Shown here in pieces: positions 32,258 to 45,200 of a stretch of DNA of 64,000 nt. Every line of letters begins with the position of its first letter. Positions within the stretch are counted from its first letter, which is position 1. Source of the DNA: Lathyrus oleraceus (lineage: Eukaryota > Streptophyta > Magnoliopsida > Fabales > Fabaceae); the NCBI RefSeq assembly GCF_024323335.1, contig NC_066583.1, positions 361,094,377-361,158,376 of the forward strand. The letters are read 5' to 3'. Position numbers and translations under genes: made by a program. The notes under the pieces are model-generated. The model had not been told where the DNA came from, did no database searches, and worked only from the letters and a program-made list of their open reading frames with translations.

Positions 32258-33766
32258 TTATACGAAGTATTTTTTAACTGCGTCCGCATTCACAAGGGAT
32301 GGAAAATCCTCACCATCCATGGTCGTCAACAACAAGGCTCCGCCAGAGAAAACCTTCTTGACCACAAATGAACCTTCATAATTGGGTGTCCACTTGCCTC
32401 GATGATCGTTCTGAGGAGGAAGGATCCTTTTCAACACCATATCTCCCACGTGGTACGCACGAGGTCGCACCTTTCGGTCAAAAGCATGCTTCATTCGTTG
32501 CTGGTACAACTGCCCATGACAAATGGCCACCAGCCTCTTTTCCTCAATCAGGCTCAACTCCTCATACCGAGTCCTTACCCATTCAGCCTCTTCCAATTTC
32601 ACATCCATCAGGACTCTCAACAACGGAATCTGGACCTCAACTGGTAGCACCGCTTCCATCCCATATACAAGTGAGAAGGGCGTTGCCCTAGTAGATGTAC
32701 GCACCGAGGTTCGATACCCATGCAACGCAAACGGCAACATCTCGCGCCAATCCTTATAGGTCACGAGCATTTTCTGCACAATCTTCTTAATATTCTTATT
32801 AGCCGCCTCGACCGCCCCATTCATCTTTGGACGATAAGGAGAAGAATTGTGATGCTCGATCTTGAACTCTCGGCACAATTCTTCCATCATCTTGTTGTTG
32901 AGATTAGAACCATTATCAGTAATGATTCTTTCGGGAACCCCATATCTGCAAATGATGTCTCTTTTGAGGAATCTGGCAACAACCTGTTTCGTCATGTTTG
33001 CATAAGACGCCGCTTCCACCCACTTGGTGAAGTAATCAATAGCCACTAATATGAACCAGTGCCCATTCGAAGTCGTAGGCTCGATCTTTCCGATCATGTC
33101 AATGCCCCACATAGAAAATGGCCACGGAGATGAAATCAAACTTAACGGATTTGGAGGCACGTGCACCTTGTCAGCATAAATTTGGCATTTATGACATTTC
33201 CGCACGAAGTTGAAACACTAAGCCTCCATTGTCATCCAATAATACCCAGCTCTTAACAACTTTTTCACCATTGCATTCCCACTGGCATGGGTACCAAACG
33301 ACCCCTCGTGCACTTCTTTCATCAATTGGATTGCTTCTTAGTCATCAACACATCTGAGCAAAACCCAATCAAAATTTCTTTTGTACAAAACCTCATCCTT
33401 ATTCAGATAGAACGCCATGGCCAATCTCCTCAGAGTCTTTCAGTCTTTCTTAAACGCTCCCTCGGGATACTCTTGGGTCTCCAAATACCGTTGGATATCA
33501 TAATACCACGGCTTTTCATCATCAGGCGTTGTTTCGATAGCAAACACATAAGCCGGTCTATCCAGTCGTCCCACCTCAACACTAGGGAATTGATTCCACC
33601 ATTGCACCTTAATCAAGGCGGCCAGAGTAGCCAAAGCATCTGCCAAAGGATTTTCTTCTCTCGGCACATGGTGTAATTCCACCTTGGTGAAGAACGTCAA
33701 CAACCTCCTTGTATAATCCCGATATGGAATTAAATGAGATTGATGCGTATACCATTTCCCATTAAC
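32258..33766 (-). pseudogene. Ogre-4 integrase region
   Basis: Continuous with RT in one frame but with stops at 33767-33769, 33440-33442, near 33340 and near 33220. Zinc-binding EGSFGTHASGNAM and RKCHKCQIY, acidic triad WGIDMIG / TDNGSNLNN / NGAVEAANKN, and C-terminus VNADAVKKYFV are all present. No frameshift is seen, so only nonsense changes break it. The last RNase H carboxylate lies in ENPLADALATLA (~33640). Confidence 0.92.
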
Positions 33767-35738
33767 CTAGTTCACAACCAAAGCTGAATCTCCATAGATA
33801 ACAAGGTTCTTGATTCGCAAATCAATCGCCTCTTTGACCCCCAAGATACAAGCTTCGTACTCAGCCACATTGTTGGTGCATTCAAATGTCAGTCGAGCAG
33901 CAAAAGGAATGTGGGATCCCTTCGGCGTAACCAAAACAGCACCAACTCCACTACCATTCACGTTAACGGCCCCATCAAACATCAGAATCCATTCGGACTC
34001 AGGGTCAGGCCCCTCCTCCGGGATAGGTTCCTCGCAATTTTTCGATTTAAAAAACATGATGTCCTCATCAGGGAACTCAAATTTCATCGGTTGATAATCC
34101 TCAATAGGTTGCTGGGAGAGGTAATCAGACAATACGCTTCCCTTGATTGCCTTTTGAGAGGTATACTGGATATCATATTCAGTCAAAATCATTTGCCATC
34201 TCGCAACCCGTCCGGTCAATGCTGGCTTCTCAAATATATACTTGATTGGATCCATCTTGGAAATCAACAAAGTGGTATGAACCAGCATATACTGTCTCAG
34301 TCGGCGAGCAGCCCATGCCAAAGCACAACAAGTTTTCTCGAGCAGTGAATATCTTGTTTCACAGTCGGTAAACTTTTTGCTAAGGTAGTAAATTGCATGC
34401 TCTTTTCGACCAGACCCGTCATGCTGTCCCAGTACACACCCCATAGACCCCTCGAGGACTGTCAAGTACAGAATTAACGCTCGTCCTTCCACAGGAGGCA
34501 TCAGAATCGGAGGCTCCTGCAAATATTCTTTTATTTTTTCAAATTCCGCTTGGCAATCATCATTCCACTTGACCGTTTGATCTTTTCTCAACAACTTAAA
34601 TATGGGTTCACACGTGGCTTTTAGATGAGATATGAACCGTGAAATGTAGTTCAATCTACCTAAGAAACCACAAACCTCCTTTTCTATTCTCGGCTCAGGC
34701 ATTTCCTGTAACGCTTTTACTTTAGCAGGATCAACCTCGATTCCTCTTTCGCTCACAATAAATCCCAGCAACTTACCGGACCGCACTCTGAAAGTGCACT
34801 TATTCGGATTCAACCTCAATTTGAATTGTCTCAACCGGTCAAACAACTTGGCCAAGTCTACCAAATTCCCCTCTTCTGTTTGGGACTTTGCTATCATGTC
34901 ATCAACATAGCATTCGATCTCATGATGAATCATATCATGAAACAAAGTCACCATAGCTCTTTGATATGTGGCACCGACATTCTTGAGACCGAATGGCATC
35001 ACCTTATAATAAAAAGTGCCCCATGGTGTGATGAACGTTGTTTTCTCCATATCATCTGGTGACATTTTAATTTGATTATAGCCAGAAAAGCCATCCATGA
35101 AGGAAAACACCGAGAATTGAGTTGTATTATCTACCAACACGTCGATGTGAGGTAATGGGAAATCATCTTTCGGGCTAGCTCTGTTCAAATCCCGGTAGTC
35201 CAAACAAATCCTCACCTTTCCATCCTTCTTTGGCACCGGCACAATGTTTGCGACCCAAGGCGGATAATTAGTGACAGCTAGGAAACCAGCATCCAACTGC
35301 TTTTGCACCTCTTCTTTGATTTTCATGGCCATCTCGGGTCGAGTTCTGCGCAATTTCTGCTTCACTGGAGGAAAGTCTTCTCTCAATGGTAACCTATGCA
35401 CAACAATATCGGTATCCAACCCTGCCATATCTTGATAAGACCAGGCGAAGATATCAACATACTCTTTCAACAGCGCTACCATTCTGCTCTTGACTTTCAC
35501 CTCCAAAGCGGCCCCAACTTTCACTTCCTTTCCGACCTCCTCGGTGCCCAGATTAACAATATCAACTTGCTCCTCATGCAGTTGAGTCACCTTCTCCTCT
35601 TGTTTTAACAATCTGGCTAATTCTTCCGGCAGTTCACAATCTTCTCCGTCTTCTTCTTCGGCATGATAGATCGGATTGTCGAAGTCATACAAGGGTGTAA
35701 CAGAATTGTTATCAATGAGATCCGGAGAATGATCGCAT
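33767..35738 (-). pseudogene. Ogre-4 RT, RNase H and archaeal-type RNase H
   Basis: Over 650 uninterrupted codons. Acidic linker first, then RT with ICLDYRDLNRASPKDDFPLPHID and CYVDDMIAKS (intact YVDD), first RNase H (GCVLGQHDGSGRKEHAIYYLSKKF), then the second RNase H with MFDGAVN, AEYEACI and YGDSALV. It ends at TAG 33767-33769, where related copies have Gln. The exon begins at 35738 by homology with the acceptors of Ogre-1 and Ogre-2. The domains look catalytically intact, but the gene is not, because integrase is cut off. Confidence 0.92.
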
Positions 35739-36020
35739 TTGCATGAATGTTGATTCATGCATTGCTTTAGAGTCGGGACGAGACAAATTAAAAGGAAGAA
35801 AAATGAAAATAAACATTGCCATTTTTATTTTTATTTTTATTGAACTGCAAAAATAAATGAAAAATAGGGAACACCGCTTTTAATGAAAAAAAACATCTTT
35901 TTATTGATGATGCAAATATTGCAAAATGAAGCACATGAGGTGGCCCTTACAATGAACCATTACGTTTCGGGAAAAATGTATGGTTTTCATGCAAACAGAA
36001 TTGAAAAACATAAATTTTAC
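35739..36020 (-). other. Ogre-4 gag-pol intron with damaged acceptor
   Basis: Protease reading ends LREE, with GA then GTAAAA at 36020, a fair donor. The acceptor aligned with Ogre-1 (ATGCAG) and Ogre-2 (GTGCAG) reads ATGCAA at 35744-35739. Phase fits: two bases before the donor plus one after the acceptor restore the RT frame. Length is 282 nt, AT-rich. The G-to-A change should stop normal splicing. Confidence 0.75.
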
Positions 36021-37276
36021 TCTTCACGCAGAGTGACAATGATGATCTTTTCGGCCTTCGAGATCTGGATCTCCATCCCTGGTACGCACGGTTTTATCCA
36101 TAAGTCGAGCTCGCAGTCACTGTCAGTCTCTTCACCCACCGCACAGATGCGATCTGGATCTAGCATTCCAGCACTGGTGAACATGAATGGTTGACGACGT
36201 CCTTTATTCTGCCCAGACGAGCTTTGGCCCGACTGATAGCCAATCCCAAACCTGTCCTCTTTCTCCGCAATGTCTATCATCCTTCCCCAACCTGGGGCTT
36301 CTCCACTCTTCACCACCTCCGCAACCTGTTTGTATGAAGTAATGGACGGCTTTTTCTCTTCCTTAGCAAAAATGGCATTCTCCACCTTGACGGTTTCGAA
36401 CGCATGACTCGGTGTTTCAAATATTTCACCGTCCATTTCCACATATTTGAACGATGACAGTTGACTGACAAAGATATCTTCCTCCTCACAAACCGTTACG
36501 ACCTGCCCGTCCCAGATATACTTTAACTTCTGGAACAAAGTCGAAGTTACTGCCCCAGCAGCATGTATCCATGATCGACCCAACAAGCAATTGTATGCCG
36601 GCTGAATGTCCATGACATAGAATACATACTTGAACACCTCGGGCCCAATCTTCATAGGGAGCTCAACTTCCCCAAACACAGCCCTCTTGGAGCCATCAAA
36701 TGCTCTCACCACCAAATCCGTAGGCCTCAAGATCACTCCTTCGTAATCCAACTTCGCCAGGGCCTTCTTAGGCAACACATTGAGTGACAAGTCGGTATCA
36801 ACCAGAACATGCGAAAGCACTTCTCCTTTACACTCCATAGAAATGTGTAATGCCTTATTATGATTACGTCCATCCATAGTAAGATCGAGATCAGTCAAAC
36901 CCAACCCATGGCTGGCATTGACATTTGACACCACTGTCTCCAATTGATTTACCGTAATCTCTTGCGGGACATAGACCTTCTTCAAGATTTTTAATAAAGC
37001 AACCCTATGCCCCTCGGAGCTTAACAGCAAAGATAAGATTGAAATCTTGGACGGAGTCTGCTGCAGGTGATCAACAAGTTTATATTCAGACTTCTTGATA
37101 ATCCTTAAAAACTCCTCGGCTTCATCATCAAGCTCGATCTCCGACCCAACAGGCGCTAGTGCCGCTCTAGGAGTACCCTCATTCACCTTCTGTTTACCTT
37201 TTGCCCTGGCTAAAGCCTCGGCCTTATCTCTCTTTTCTTTTTCCGCACCCCCGCTCCTTAACGGGTCAGGCGCAAA
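36021..37276 (-). pseudogene. Ogre-4 protease region
   Basis: A retropepsin-like domain following gag in the same frame. The active site reads VDTDLSLNVLP (DTD at 36791-36799) where the family has DTG-SS, so catalysis is very probably lost. Downstream landmarks are VVRAFDGSKRAVFGEVELP, CLLGRSWIHAAGAVTSTLFQKLKYI and an acidic tail. A TGA at 37277-37279 separates it from gag. Confidence 0.9.
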
Positions 37277-39304
37277 TCACCTCCCGCTGCGAGTAAAACC
37301 ACTAAGTCCGGCATTATCCACCTTTGAAACGGTGGTATCACCCATAGCCTGATCTTCCTGCTTTTCTCCATTACAATACACCTCCCCACCATAGTCCCAC
37401 GGAACAGCATCATCATTTTCATACGGAATGGGTCCCGGTACCGTGATGGTAATTGGAGCCGCATCCGCCGGCGCTGACGAATGGACAGGGTCAAAATAAA
37501 TAGTTATTGTTGACACATCCTCCTTCTCCAAATCAACCTTCTCAAATCGGAGACTTCCCTCCCCCATCATTCTCTGAACCGTCTCCCTCAATGTCGCACA
37601 CCCATTGGTAGCAATAGTGCAAGCAGCACAATAATCATTACAACCCGGAAAAACTCCAATCTTTGACAACCGTCTCTTGACCACAGCCATTGGAGTTCTT
37701 AACTGATTCATATCCGTCACCCAGATTTTGCCTTTATCCTCAGAAATTGCATTCATCCCCATCTGACCATGCGTCGGCATGGGATTAGCATTAACATTCG
37801 GTGATGGTGCAAAATTGATGGCCTTAGAATCCACCAGGTCCTGAACAACATGTTTAAATGCCTTACAATTCTCAACATTGTGTCCGGGGGCACCAGAATG
37901 GAACTCGCACTTGGCATTCTCATCATAGCTGGCAGGCCTCTGATCGAGTCTTAACGGAGCCAACATCCTCAACTGAACCAACCCAAGATCTTTTAATTTC
38001 TTTAACAGAAAGGCGTACGTCACAGATGGCCTATCAAACTAACGATCAGTCATTCTTCCTCTCACCTGATACCCGGCCCGTTGTGTTCTCTGCTGAAATG
38101 GCTGTCGTTGCTGCGGCTGTTGCTATCGTGCGGGTTGATTATCAGCAAGAATTGTTACTGCAGCAATATGCTAGTAGTAACGATCCCTACCGTGTCCTCT
38201 CCGGGCATACACAACACTTGTGTCACCCTCCTTCTTACGCTGGCCGTTCCCAAATGGCTTCTTCGATCCAGATGACGAAGCATTTCCTTGTATCTTCCCC
38301 ATTTTTAACCAGCTTTCGATCCTCTCACCAGCCACCACTATATCAGCAAAGTTGGTAACCGGAAATCCCACCATTCTTTCAGCAAACGTCCCCTGAAGGG
38401 TACCCATGAACAAATCCGACATCTCTCGATCCACCAACGGTGGTTGAACCCTGACAGCCAACTCTCTCCACCTTTGTGCATACTCTTTAAACCCTTCATT
38501 CGGCTTCTGAGACATACCCTGCAACTGGGTACGGCTAGGAGCCATGTCAGCATTTAATTGGTACTGTTTAAAGAAAGCATCCCCCAAATCCTGCCAGCTC
38601 TTAATATCTGATGATCTCAATTTGGTATACCACTCAAGAGACCCACCAAACAAGCTATCCTGGAAGAAGTACATCCAGAGTTTTTGATCCATAGTGTAGG
38701 AAAATATCTTTCGGACAAAGGCTTGAAGATGAGTTTCTGGGCAAGAACTCCCATTGTATTTATCAAACATGGGCGCTTTAAACTTCTGTGGGATCACAAT
38801 CCCCTCAACCAGCCCCATGGTTGTCATATTGATAACCCCAGGAGTAGCATAGCTTTCCAGAGCCCTGATCTTCTCTGCTAGTACCTGAATCTCCTTGCTT
38901 GGTGGTTGAACACCGTACTGACCAAATTGCTCGTTCAGTACGGAGAATTGGTCTTCTTCTCTATCCTCCTCAGCCCCAAAGAAAGGAGGAAACTGATTAT
39001 CCTTCAAAGTATTGCCCACCGGACCTAGTCCACCGCCTGCAGCAAAACCAAAACCACCACCGTTGTTGAGGGCTACACCAGCAGTAGTTGCCTTTCTTCT
39101 GGGATCACCACCGTCCCTAGAACCACCATGATCGTTGTTGGAGATACCCTCTTGATTATTGCCACTATTGGCAACCGAAGCCCGCTCAAGCTTATCCACT
39201 TTATCGGTGAGTGCTTTCTGCCCCAGGGCGAACCCTTGCATGACGTTGATCAATTCACTCATCTTCTCCTTCAGCTCAAGAATGTCGGCGTCGGGTGGAT
39301 CCAT
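37277..39304 (-). pseudogene. Ogre-4 gag
   Basis: Capsid precursor. First candidate Met of conserved sequence is MDPPDADILELKEKM at 39304. The frame is open upstream to 39403, and RPHRYPTTRNKPRLMD matches Ogre-5, so the true start may be earlier or spliced. The retrotransposon gag core (QAFVRKIFSYTMDQ, WYTKLRSSDIKSWQDL, GFKEYAQRWRELAVRVQPPL) precedes a Gly/Asn-rich linker and the zinc-knuckle-like CEFHSGAPGHNVENC. Stops at 38171-38173, 38123-38125 and 38039-38041 sit at codons that would be Gln (CAG) before change; another is at 37277. Confidence 0.9.
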
Positions 39305-39404
39305 CAGTCTTGGTTTGTTGCGTGTAGTAGGGTATCTGTGCGGACGAGCTACGTGCAAGGGAATGATTTTGCATGCGCGAGCAATGATTCCTGAAACAAT
39401 CAAG

Positions 39405-39843
39405 CACGTTAGTAACCGACACCTGCAAAATAGAAGACAAGTTATTATGATTCATGCATGAATGCAATGTCTATTCACATGAGGAACACTCTGCCTTTCG
39501 ATCCTGGTTTCATCGAGATGGATAATAATTTGACAGCAACATTCTGACATCAATCATCTGATTTTACCATACGGAATAAAGAATTATGATTTAGCAAAGA
39601 TATCACCCGACCATGTGTGTGTTATGCGAGTGTACACAGAAAAGCAAATAAAGCTTGAAGATCAATCATTGACTGATAATAACCATTGTATATCAAAAGT
39701 GCGCCATACGTGCGAGAGTCCTACATCATGTTTGATACAAATCAAACTTTATAATTCTCCAGAATCAGAGAGAAATACAAATAAGTGAATTCCTTCAACA
39801 TGCCTGACGGTAATCCAACACATGATTCCACTGCAATAACAGT
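39405..39843 (-). other. Ogre-4 ORF1-gag spacer
   Basis: Noncoding. In element sense it contains CATTGCATTCATGCATGAAT (39452-39471) followed ~30 bp later by TTCTATTTTGCAG (ending ~39423), a good splice acceptor directly before gag. The same arrangement occurs before ORF1 and in Ogre-5. Confidence 0.6.
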
Positions 39844-41589
39844 CTAAACTGAAGAAGGTCCCACAGAAGGCTCTGCATCATCAACCATTCTGGTAAACTT
39901 CATAGCAAACTTGAGCTTAGTATTCTCCTGCTGAAGTCTTCCCACCTCTTTCTGATGAATCTTCATCTGTCGGAAATAATGGTCCCTCTCAGCAAGATAA
40001 TGATCTCTCTCGGCCATAATCTTCGCTTGTTCTCCTTCCTTAACCTTCAGCTTCGCTTCCCATTCTGTGGTAAGGGCCTTGGCTCTAGCTTCCCTCTGAG
40101 TCTTCACAAGGACTTGTCTCCTCTTTTCATCTTCAATAACCCTCAAAGCTCTAGCCAACTTCTCCTTGGTAAGGTCATGCTCCTTCGTAGATGACTCTAA
40201 AGCTTGGCTGATCTTGCGGTAATAGGCGGTGTCTATCTCAAAGCGCTTCACCTCCAGGGCATGTCTCTTATCCTGGTCTTCTGCTTTCTCCTTGACTTCC
40301 TGATTAGCCATTTGAATCCTAGCAACACTCATTTCCAACTCAGTCTTTTCTGCTTGCAGTTGATCTCTCCCCCTCTTCATCTAAAGAAATTCTTCCATAC
40401 TGATAGCGGAGCGGGACTCCTCAATCAACGGGTACCAAAGATCACCCACAGGAAATGGTAAACGAGTGAGCTCCACCCTCTTTCTGATCCAATCATTAAA
40501 TGGAGGAAAAGACCTGTTATTAACTCTGCCAAAAGGAACCTTGCCTTTCCTTTGAATATCGCGCCATGCATCAGACACTTTCCTCAATAATGACTGATTA
40601 CCCTCAACCGGGAAGTAGAAAGACTCCTGAATCTCACGCTCGAGGGGAGGACCCTCCACAGCAAATCACATTTGTCTCTTAAGAAGCACCGAGTTGTAAT
40701 TAATACAACCTTGAACTCCTATAAGAGGCACATTGGGAAAACTCCCACAACTGCAAATGAAATCTCGTCCAGTCATTCCACTGTGAGTCCAAGCTATGTC
40801 CTTGGCTCGCAAGCCCATCAATTTGGTTGCCCAATTAACCGTATGGTCAAGAAAGCCAAAGGCACCCTTGGAAGGCAAATATCCCATGAACCATTTGTAT
40901 AACAGTTGAGCACAGCATCTAACCAATCCTCCACGCCGTTTCTTATTCTGATTATGGACCGAATAATAGACATCCCTCACCAAGGTAGGAATGGGATTCC
41001 TCTGAGCAAACACCCGGATGGCATTAATGTCTACAAAATTCTTCTAATTAAAGAACAGGATGATTCCATAAATGCTCACAGCCAGCAAAGCACAAACGGC
41101 CTTCCAATTACCCAAAACAACATGCTCCTTGGCTTTAGCCTCCAAGAAGCTCAGATGAAAACCGGGTAACTTCCCCTTCTCCTTCAACCCTCTCTTAGCC
41201 ACTTCTGGGCTCAAATAAAGAGCACGAGAGATCTCACCAACATCAGATTCTTCCTTAGTGACATAGAAAGGAATCTGGTTTCTGACCAGAATACCCAGGA
41301 TACCGGCATAATCCTCCATCAAAGGTCCCAACAAGTAATCCGGGAAGACAAAACATCTCAGGCCCGGGTCATAAAACTGGAGAAGAGTATGGACGGAGCT
41401 CTTATCCCCCTCTGTGAGCCGGAAAACCATCTTCAGAATACCACCATAAGCCTCACGGAACACCCCCACATGGTCAGGTGTAATCAATGCTATCATATCT
41501 TTCAGCACACCAATCTCTGGATCAAAGAAACTATAGACGACATCATCTTTCAAGCCGGCCCTTATATTTGGAATAAGGATGTCTCTCAA
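39844..41589 (-). pseudogene. Ogre-4 ORF1 (plant mobile domain-like, coiled-coil tail)
   Basis: The extra Ogre ORF upstream of gag, encoded as a separate frame. The body carries landmarks shared with Ogre-5 (LLQFYDPGLRCFVFPDYLL, LLYKWFMGYLP, SCGSFPNVPLIGVQGCINYN) and resembles the plant mobile domain/DUF family; this is from memory of the family. From about 40380 the C-terminus is a Lys/Glu-rich coiled coil (QAEKTELEMSVARIQMANQE onward). One frame throughout, with stops at 41044-41046, 40666-40668 and 40381-40383. Function of ORF1 is not established. Confidence 0.85.
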
Positions 41590-42293
41590 CCAGGATCTTA
41601 ATCAAGAATGTACCCTGCATATGGATAAATATGAGTTAGATACAGATAAATGCAAAATGGGAATGATGTTGATGCATGAATGCAATGCATAGTGCCATCC
41701 TCCAAGTCATCTGAACATCAACTATACTGGATTCCGGTCTCTGAACTGATCACAACCATCTGAGGGACCAAGTAGCCCAAATCCAACTCGGGGGTTCTGA
41801 AATAAACGGGACCGGAGGATACATCACCATCCTCATAGGTAAATCACTGATCATCTGGACAAGCAACCCCAAATTCAACCCGGGGATCCAAAATAAACGA
41901 AACCCACTGATAAATACCATGGACAGAACTCCGGCGTGTCAGAAATAAATATCCATAAATCCCACTTATAAATAGGACCCGGATCGAGAACTGAACCATT
42001 ATTCACCATCAAAGAGTCACCAACAGAACCTGTATCTGTAAGAATCAAGCCCTCCCCTCACAGGTGAATTCTAATAAGGTCATCCTAAGGCGGATAATGG
42101 TCTCGACAATCGGACAAGATACTCGACGGGTTTGCCCTTTCGGGTGTGCCGTGAAACTCTCATAAGATCGTCTAAACCAAAGATCCGGGAAAGAACGGTC
42201 ACCGAAGTCAACATCTCAAAAGAGGTAACCCAACCATAGTGGATACTCCACAAGGAAGGGCTCTCTCAAAAGAACCTCGTCCGGCTGTGGTAT
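41590..42293 (-). other. Ogre-4 5' UTR, part next to ORF1
   Basis: Noncoding. In element sense it ends CATATGCAG (about 41612) just before ORF1, with GCATTGCATTCATGCATCAA ~70 bp upstream. It contains degenerate repeats AAATAAACGGGACCGGAGG / CCAACTCGGGG at 41760-41960. It is separated from its upstream half (47850-48160) by the inserted solo LTR. GGTAT at 42289-42293 is one copy of the solo LTR target duplication. Confidence 0.72.
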
Positions 42294-45200
42294 TGTAGCG
42301 GTGTATTCGTCGCTATATGATCTATCGATTAAATCATAAGCAAGAGATACAATGAAATTTCGAGTCGCCACCGCACTTTTATTTATCCAAAGGATTGGCT
42401 AAAAAGCGAACAAAAGCCTAAGAAGTTTTACACGTAGAAAACTAATAAAAAGATCAGAGAGTCTGGGTAAGGGGTAAATTACGCAATGGGAAGGTGTTAG
42501 GCACCCATCACGTCCTAGGTACTCCTAGGGAGCCCTTTTCACACTTGTTGTAAAAATTGTTATTTGTTATGACATAAGTATTGTGCAAACATGATTGGGA
42601 TGATGAGAAAAGAATGTACAAGTTTTTATTGGGTTATTGGGTTTGAACGGATGAACCCGCTGCCTACGTACCTTCCATCAAAGGTAAGGATCAAAACGCC
42701 GTAGTTCGGCTAAAAGATTTCCAAAAGTTGGTGGATTCAATTTTAAAGCAATAGCACTGAGGCTTTTCATTATCAATGGGAGAAAACTCGACCAAAACCA
42801 ACATCCACCATGCGAGGATAGCTTCGACGTACTAGAGGGGTTAGCCCTGTTTTCAGTACGGAAGTCTTACTGTCGACTCACTAAGGATAGGCAAGATTTA
42901 CATCAACCACAATGATAATTGAAGCCTAAGACTAATGCATGAAAAGATTAACAATGGACAAAGCCAAAACAAGTGAATGGGTGAAGTTAATTGATTGTGA
43001 TTATGAAAGTAGGGTCAAAGTATGATTAAGATTGATTCAAAGAAGTATTATGAAATGGAGTTTGAAAAAAGTCAAGGACTTGGGTCCAGGTTTTTAATTT
43101 GAAAACATGAAAATGTTTGTCAAGTTTGAAAGTAAAGTGTGAAAAGGTTTAGGACATAATGAGGATGAATGGATGAAAATGGATTGTAAAACTTCTTAGA
43201 AGGTTCACTTCTTGAAATCATATAGGAGATGATTCAAGTGTGTCCTTTGGAATAGCAATGGATAATAACAAACAAACAAGAAAAGCGGATATCGGATGCC
43301 AATCACTGGGCTTATACCAATCTCCTAAAATAAAACTGGATATCAGATGCCACTCAATGGTCTTACACTAATCTCCTAAAACAAAATGAAACTTGGATAC
43401 CGGATGCCAATCTGTCTGGACTTATACCAATATCCAACATATGATCATAGGAAAGCAAATGCCAACTTGCAGGGACTTACAGTTGCAACCTCACATAAAC
43501 AAAGAAAAGCAAAACATGGATGTCAGATGCCAATCTGTCTGGGCTTACTCTAACCTCCACAGTATGGTCCTAGGAATACAAATGCCAACTTACAGGGACT
43601 TACAATTGTATCCTCGCATACAAACAAACAAAGCAACATGTGATCATAGGAAAGCAAATGCCAACTTACAGGGACTTACAATTGCAACCCCACATACAAT
43701 CAAACAAATGCAAAGATAAGATGAGTGGCCAAGGTGATGGTCTTATACTCACTTCCATATCATAGGAGCAATGGCCAATGGATGGTCTTACAATTGTCCT
43801 CAATGGGCAAACAACAATGATAATGTCACAAAGACAAATGAGATGATTATGTATTGATGAGCAATAAATGATGATGAGTGCATAGAGCATACAAGCAAAC
43901 ATGTGCATATGAAGTAATCAAGCAATCAATCAATATCAAACAGCACACTCTATAGCCAAACAAGGAGGCTCACACAAGAGGGTTAGGCACTGAGGCCAAC
44001 TGGAATAGGGTAAAAAGTTGCTCTTAACCTTGTCATTGAGAGGCTAAGGTGAAGCATATGAAAGGAGATGAGGGGTGTGCCTCATTGCTCTTATCCCTGA
44101 TCAGGGAGAGCATTTGAATATCAGAAGGTGTGGGAGTTCAGAAAGTAGGAACTCTCTCCACATATTATTGACTCGATTGATCTTGGGTTTGGATCTCAAT
44201 GCTGCAACCATGTAATGGGAGCAAGGAGAAGACTCACAGAATAGTAGGGGATAGGTTGCTTATCCCTTTGATCTACCAATTGCCTTATTTGAAGGACTTT
44301 TCCTGCTTGGGACAAAATTAAACACACACAAGCATTGCCTCTTAAGGAGGACTTCAGACAGTTTGCCCGGCCAAATAACAGGCCGGGTCTCCAGACTACA
44401 TGAAGAAAGAGGGATTATACCTCAAAGCAAATTGCTAAATAGCAAAGCAAAGCAAGTTCAAAGAACTTAAGCAACTAAATGGTACCTGAAATAGTCAAAC
44501 AAATCAGTACACAATTCAACAGTTTAAAACAAAAGTGAGAATAGAATTAACAGTCAAACAGATAGACAAATGTGCAAAGCACAAGGCACAAGGCTTATGA
44601 GCCAATCAACCTACAAAACAAAGAGGTTAGCACATGATAAACAATCAAGCTCAAACAAATTGGATTGTTCTCTTTGAAGCATTTGTGCTTAACCTGAAAC
44701 AATGAGCTCAAACATAAGTAACAAGACCACTAGGACAAGCCTAGGGTCAAAATGAAATGAGAAAGTCAAAACAGCAAATGAAAGTCAACCAAAATCAAGT
44801 TTAAACATTCAAGAAGCAAACTCAATTGGTCCCACATACATATCATTCATCATCATGATTTTATAGACAAAAGAAGTCAAAGCATGGCAAATGAAAGCTC
44901 ATAGAAGTCAACAGCAAGACTTGAATCAAAAGCAATCATAAACAATTCCAAAAATCATCAAATAATTCATGATCAATCCTAGTCCATAACATGACATGCA
45001 TATAAAATTTCAGCTCATTTGGATCATGGGAAGATAGTCAATTAAAATCAGGAAGTCAAAACAATTTCAATCATGCCCAAAGAAGTCAAATAATCATGCA
45101 TCAAATTCAAAAAATCATAACTAAATGAAAACAGATGAGAAATGAATGGGATGAACACCAATGCAAAGCTCAGGATGTCTAGTATGCACATGTAAAATTT

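Noticed and set aside
32012..33049. Plus-strand ORFs of ~80-120 codons
   Set aside because: Antisense shadows of the Ogre-4 integrase and its 3' UTR repeats.
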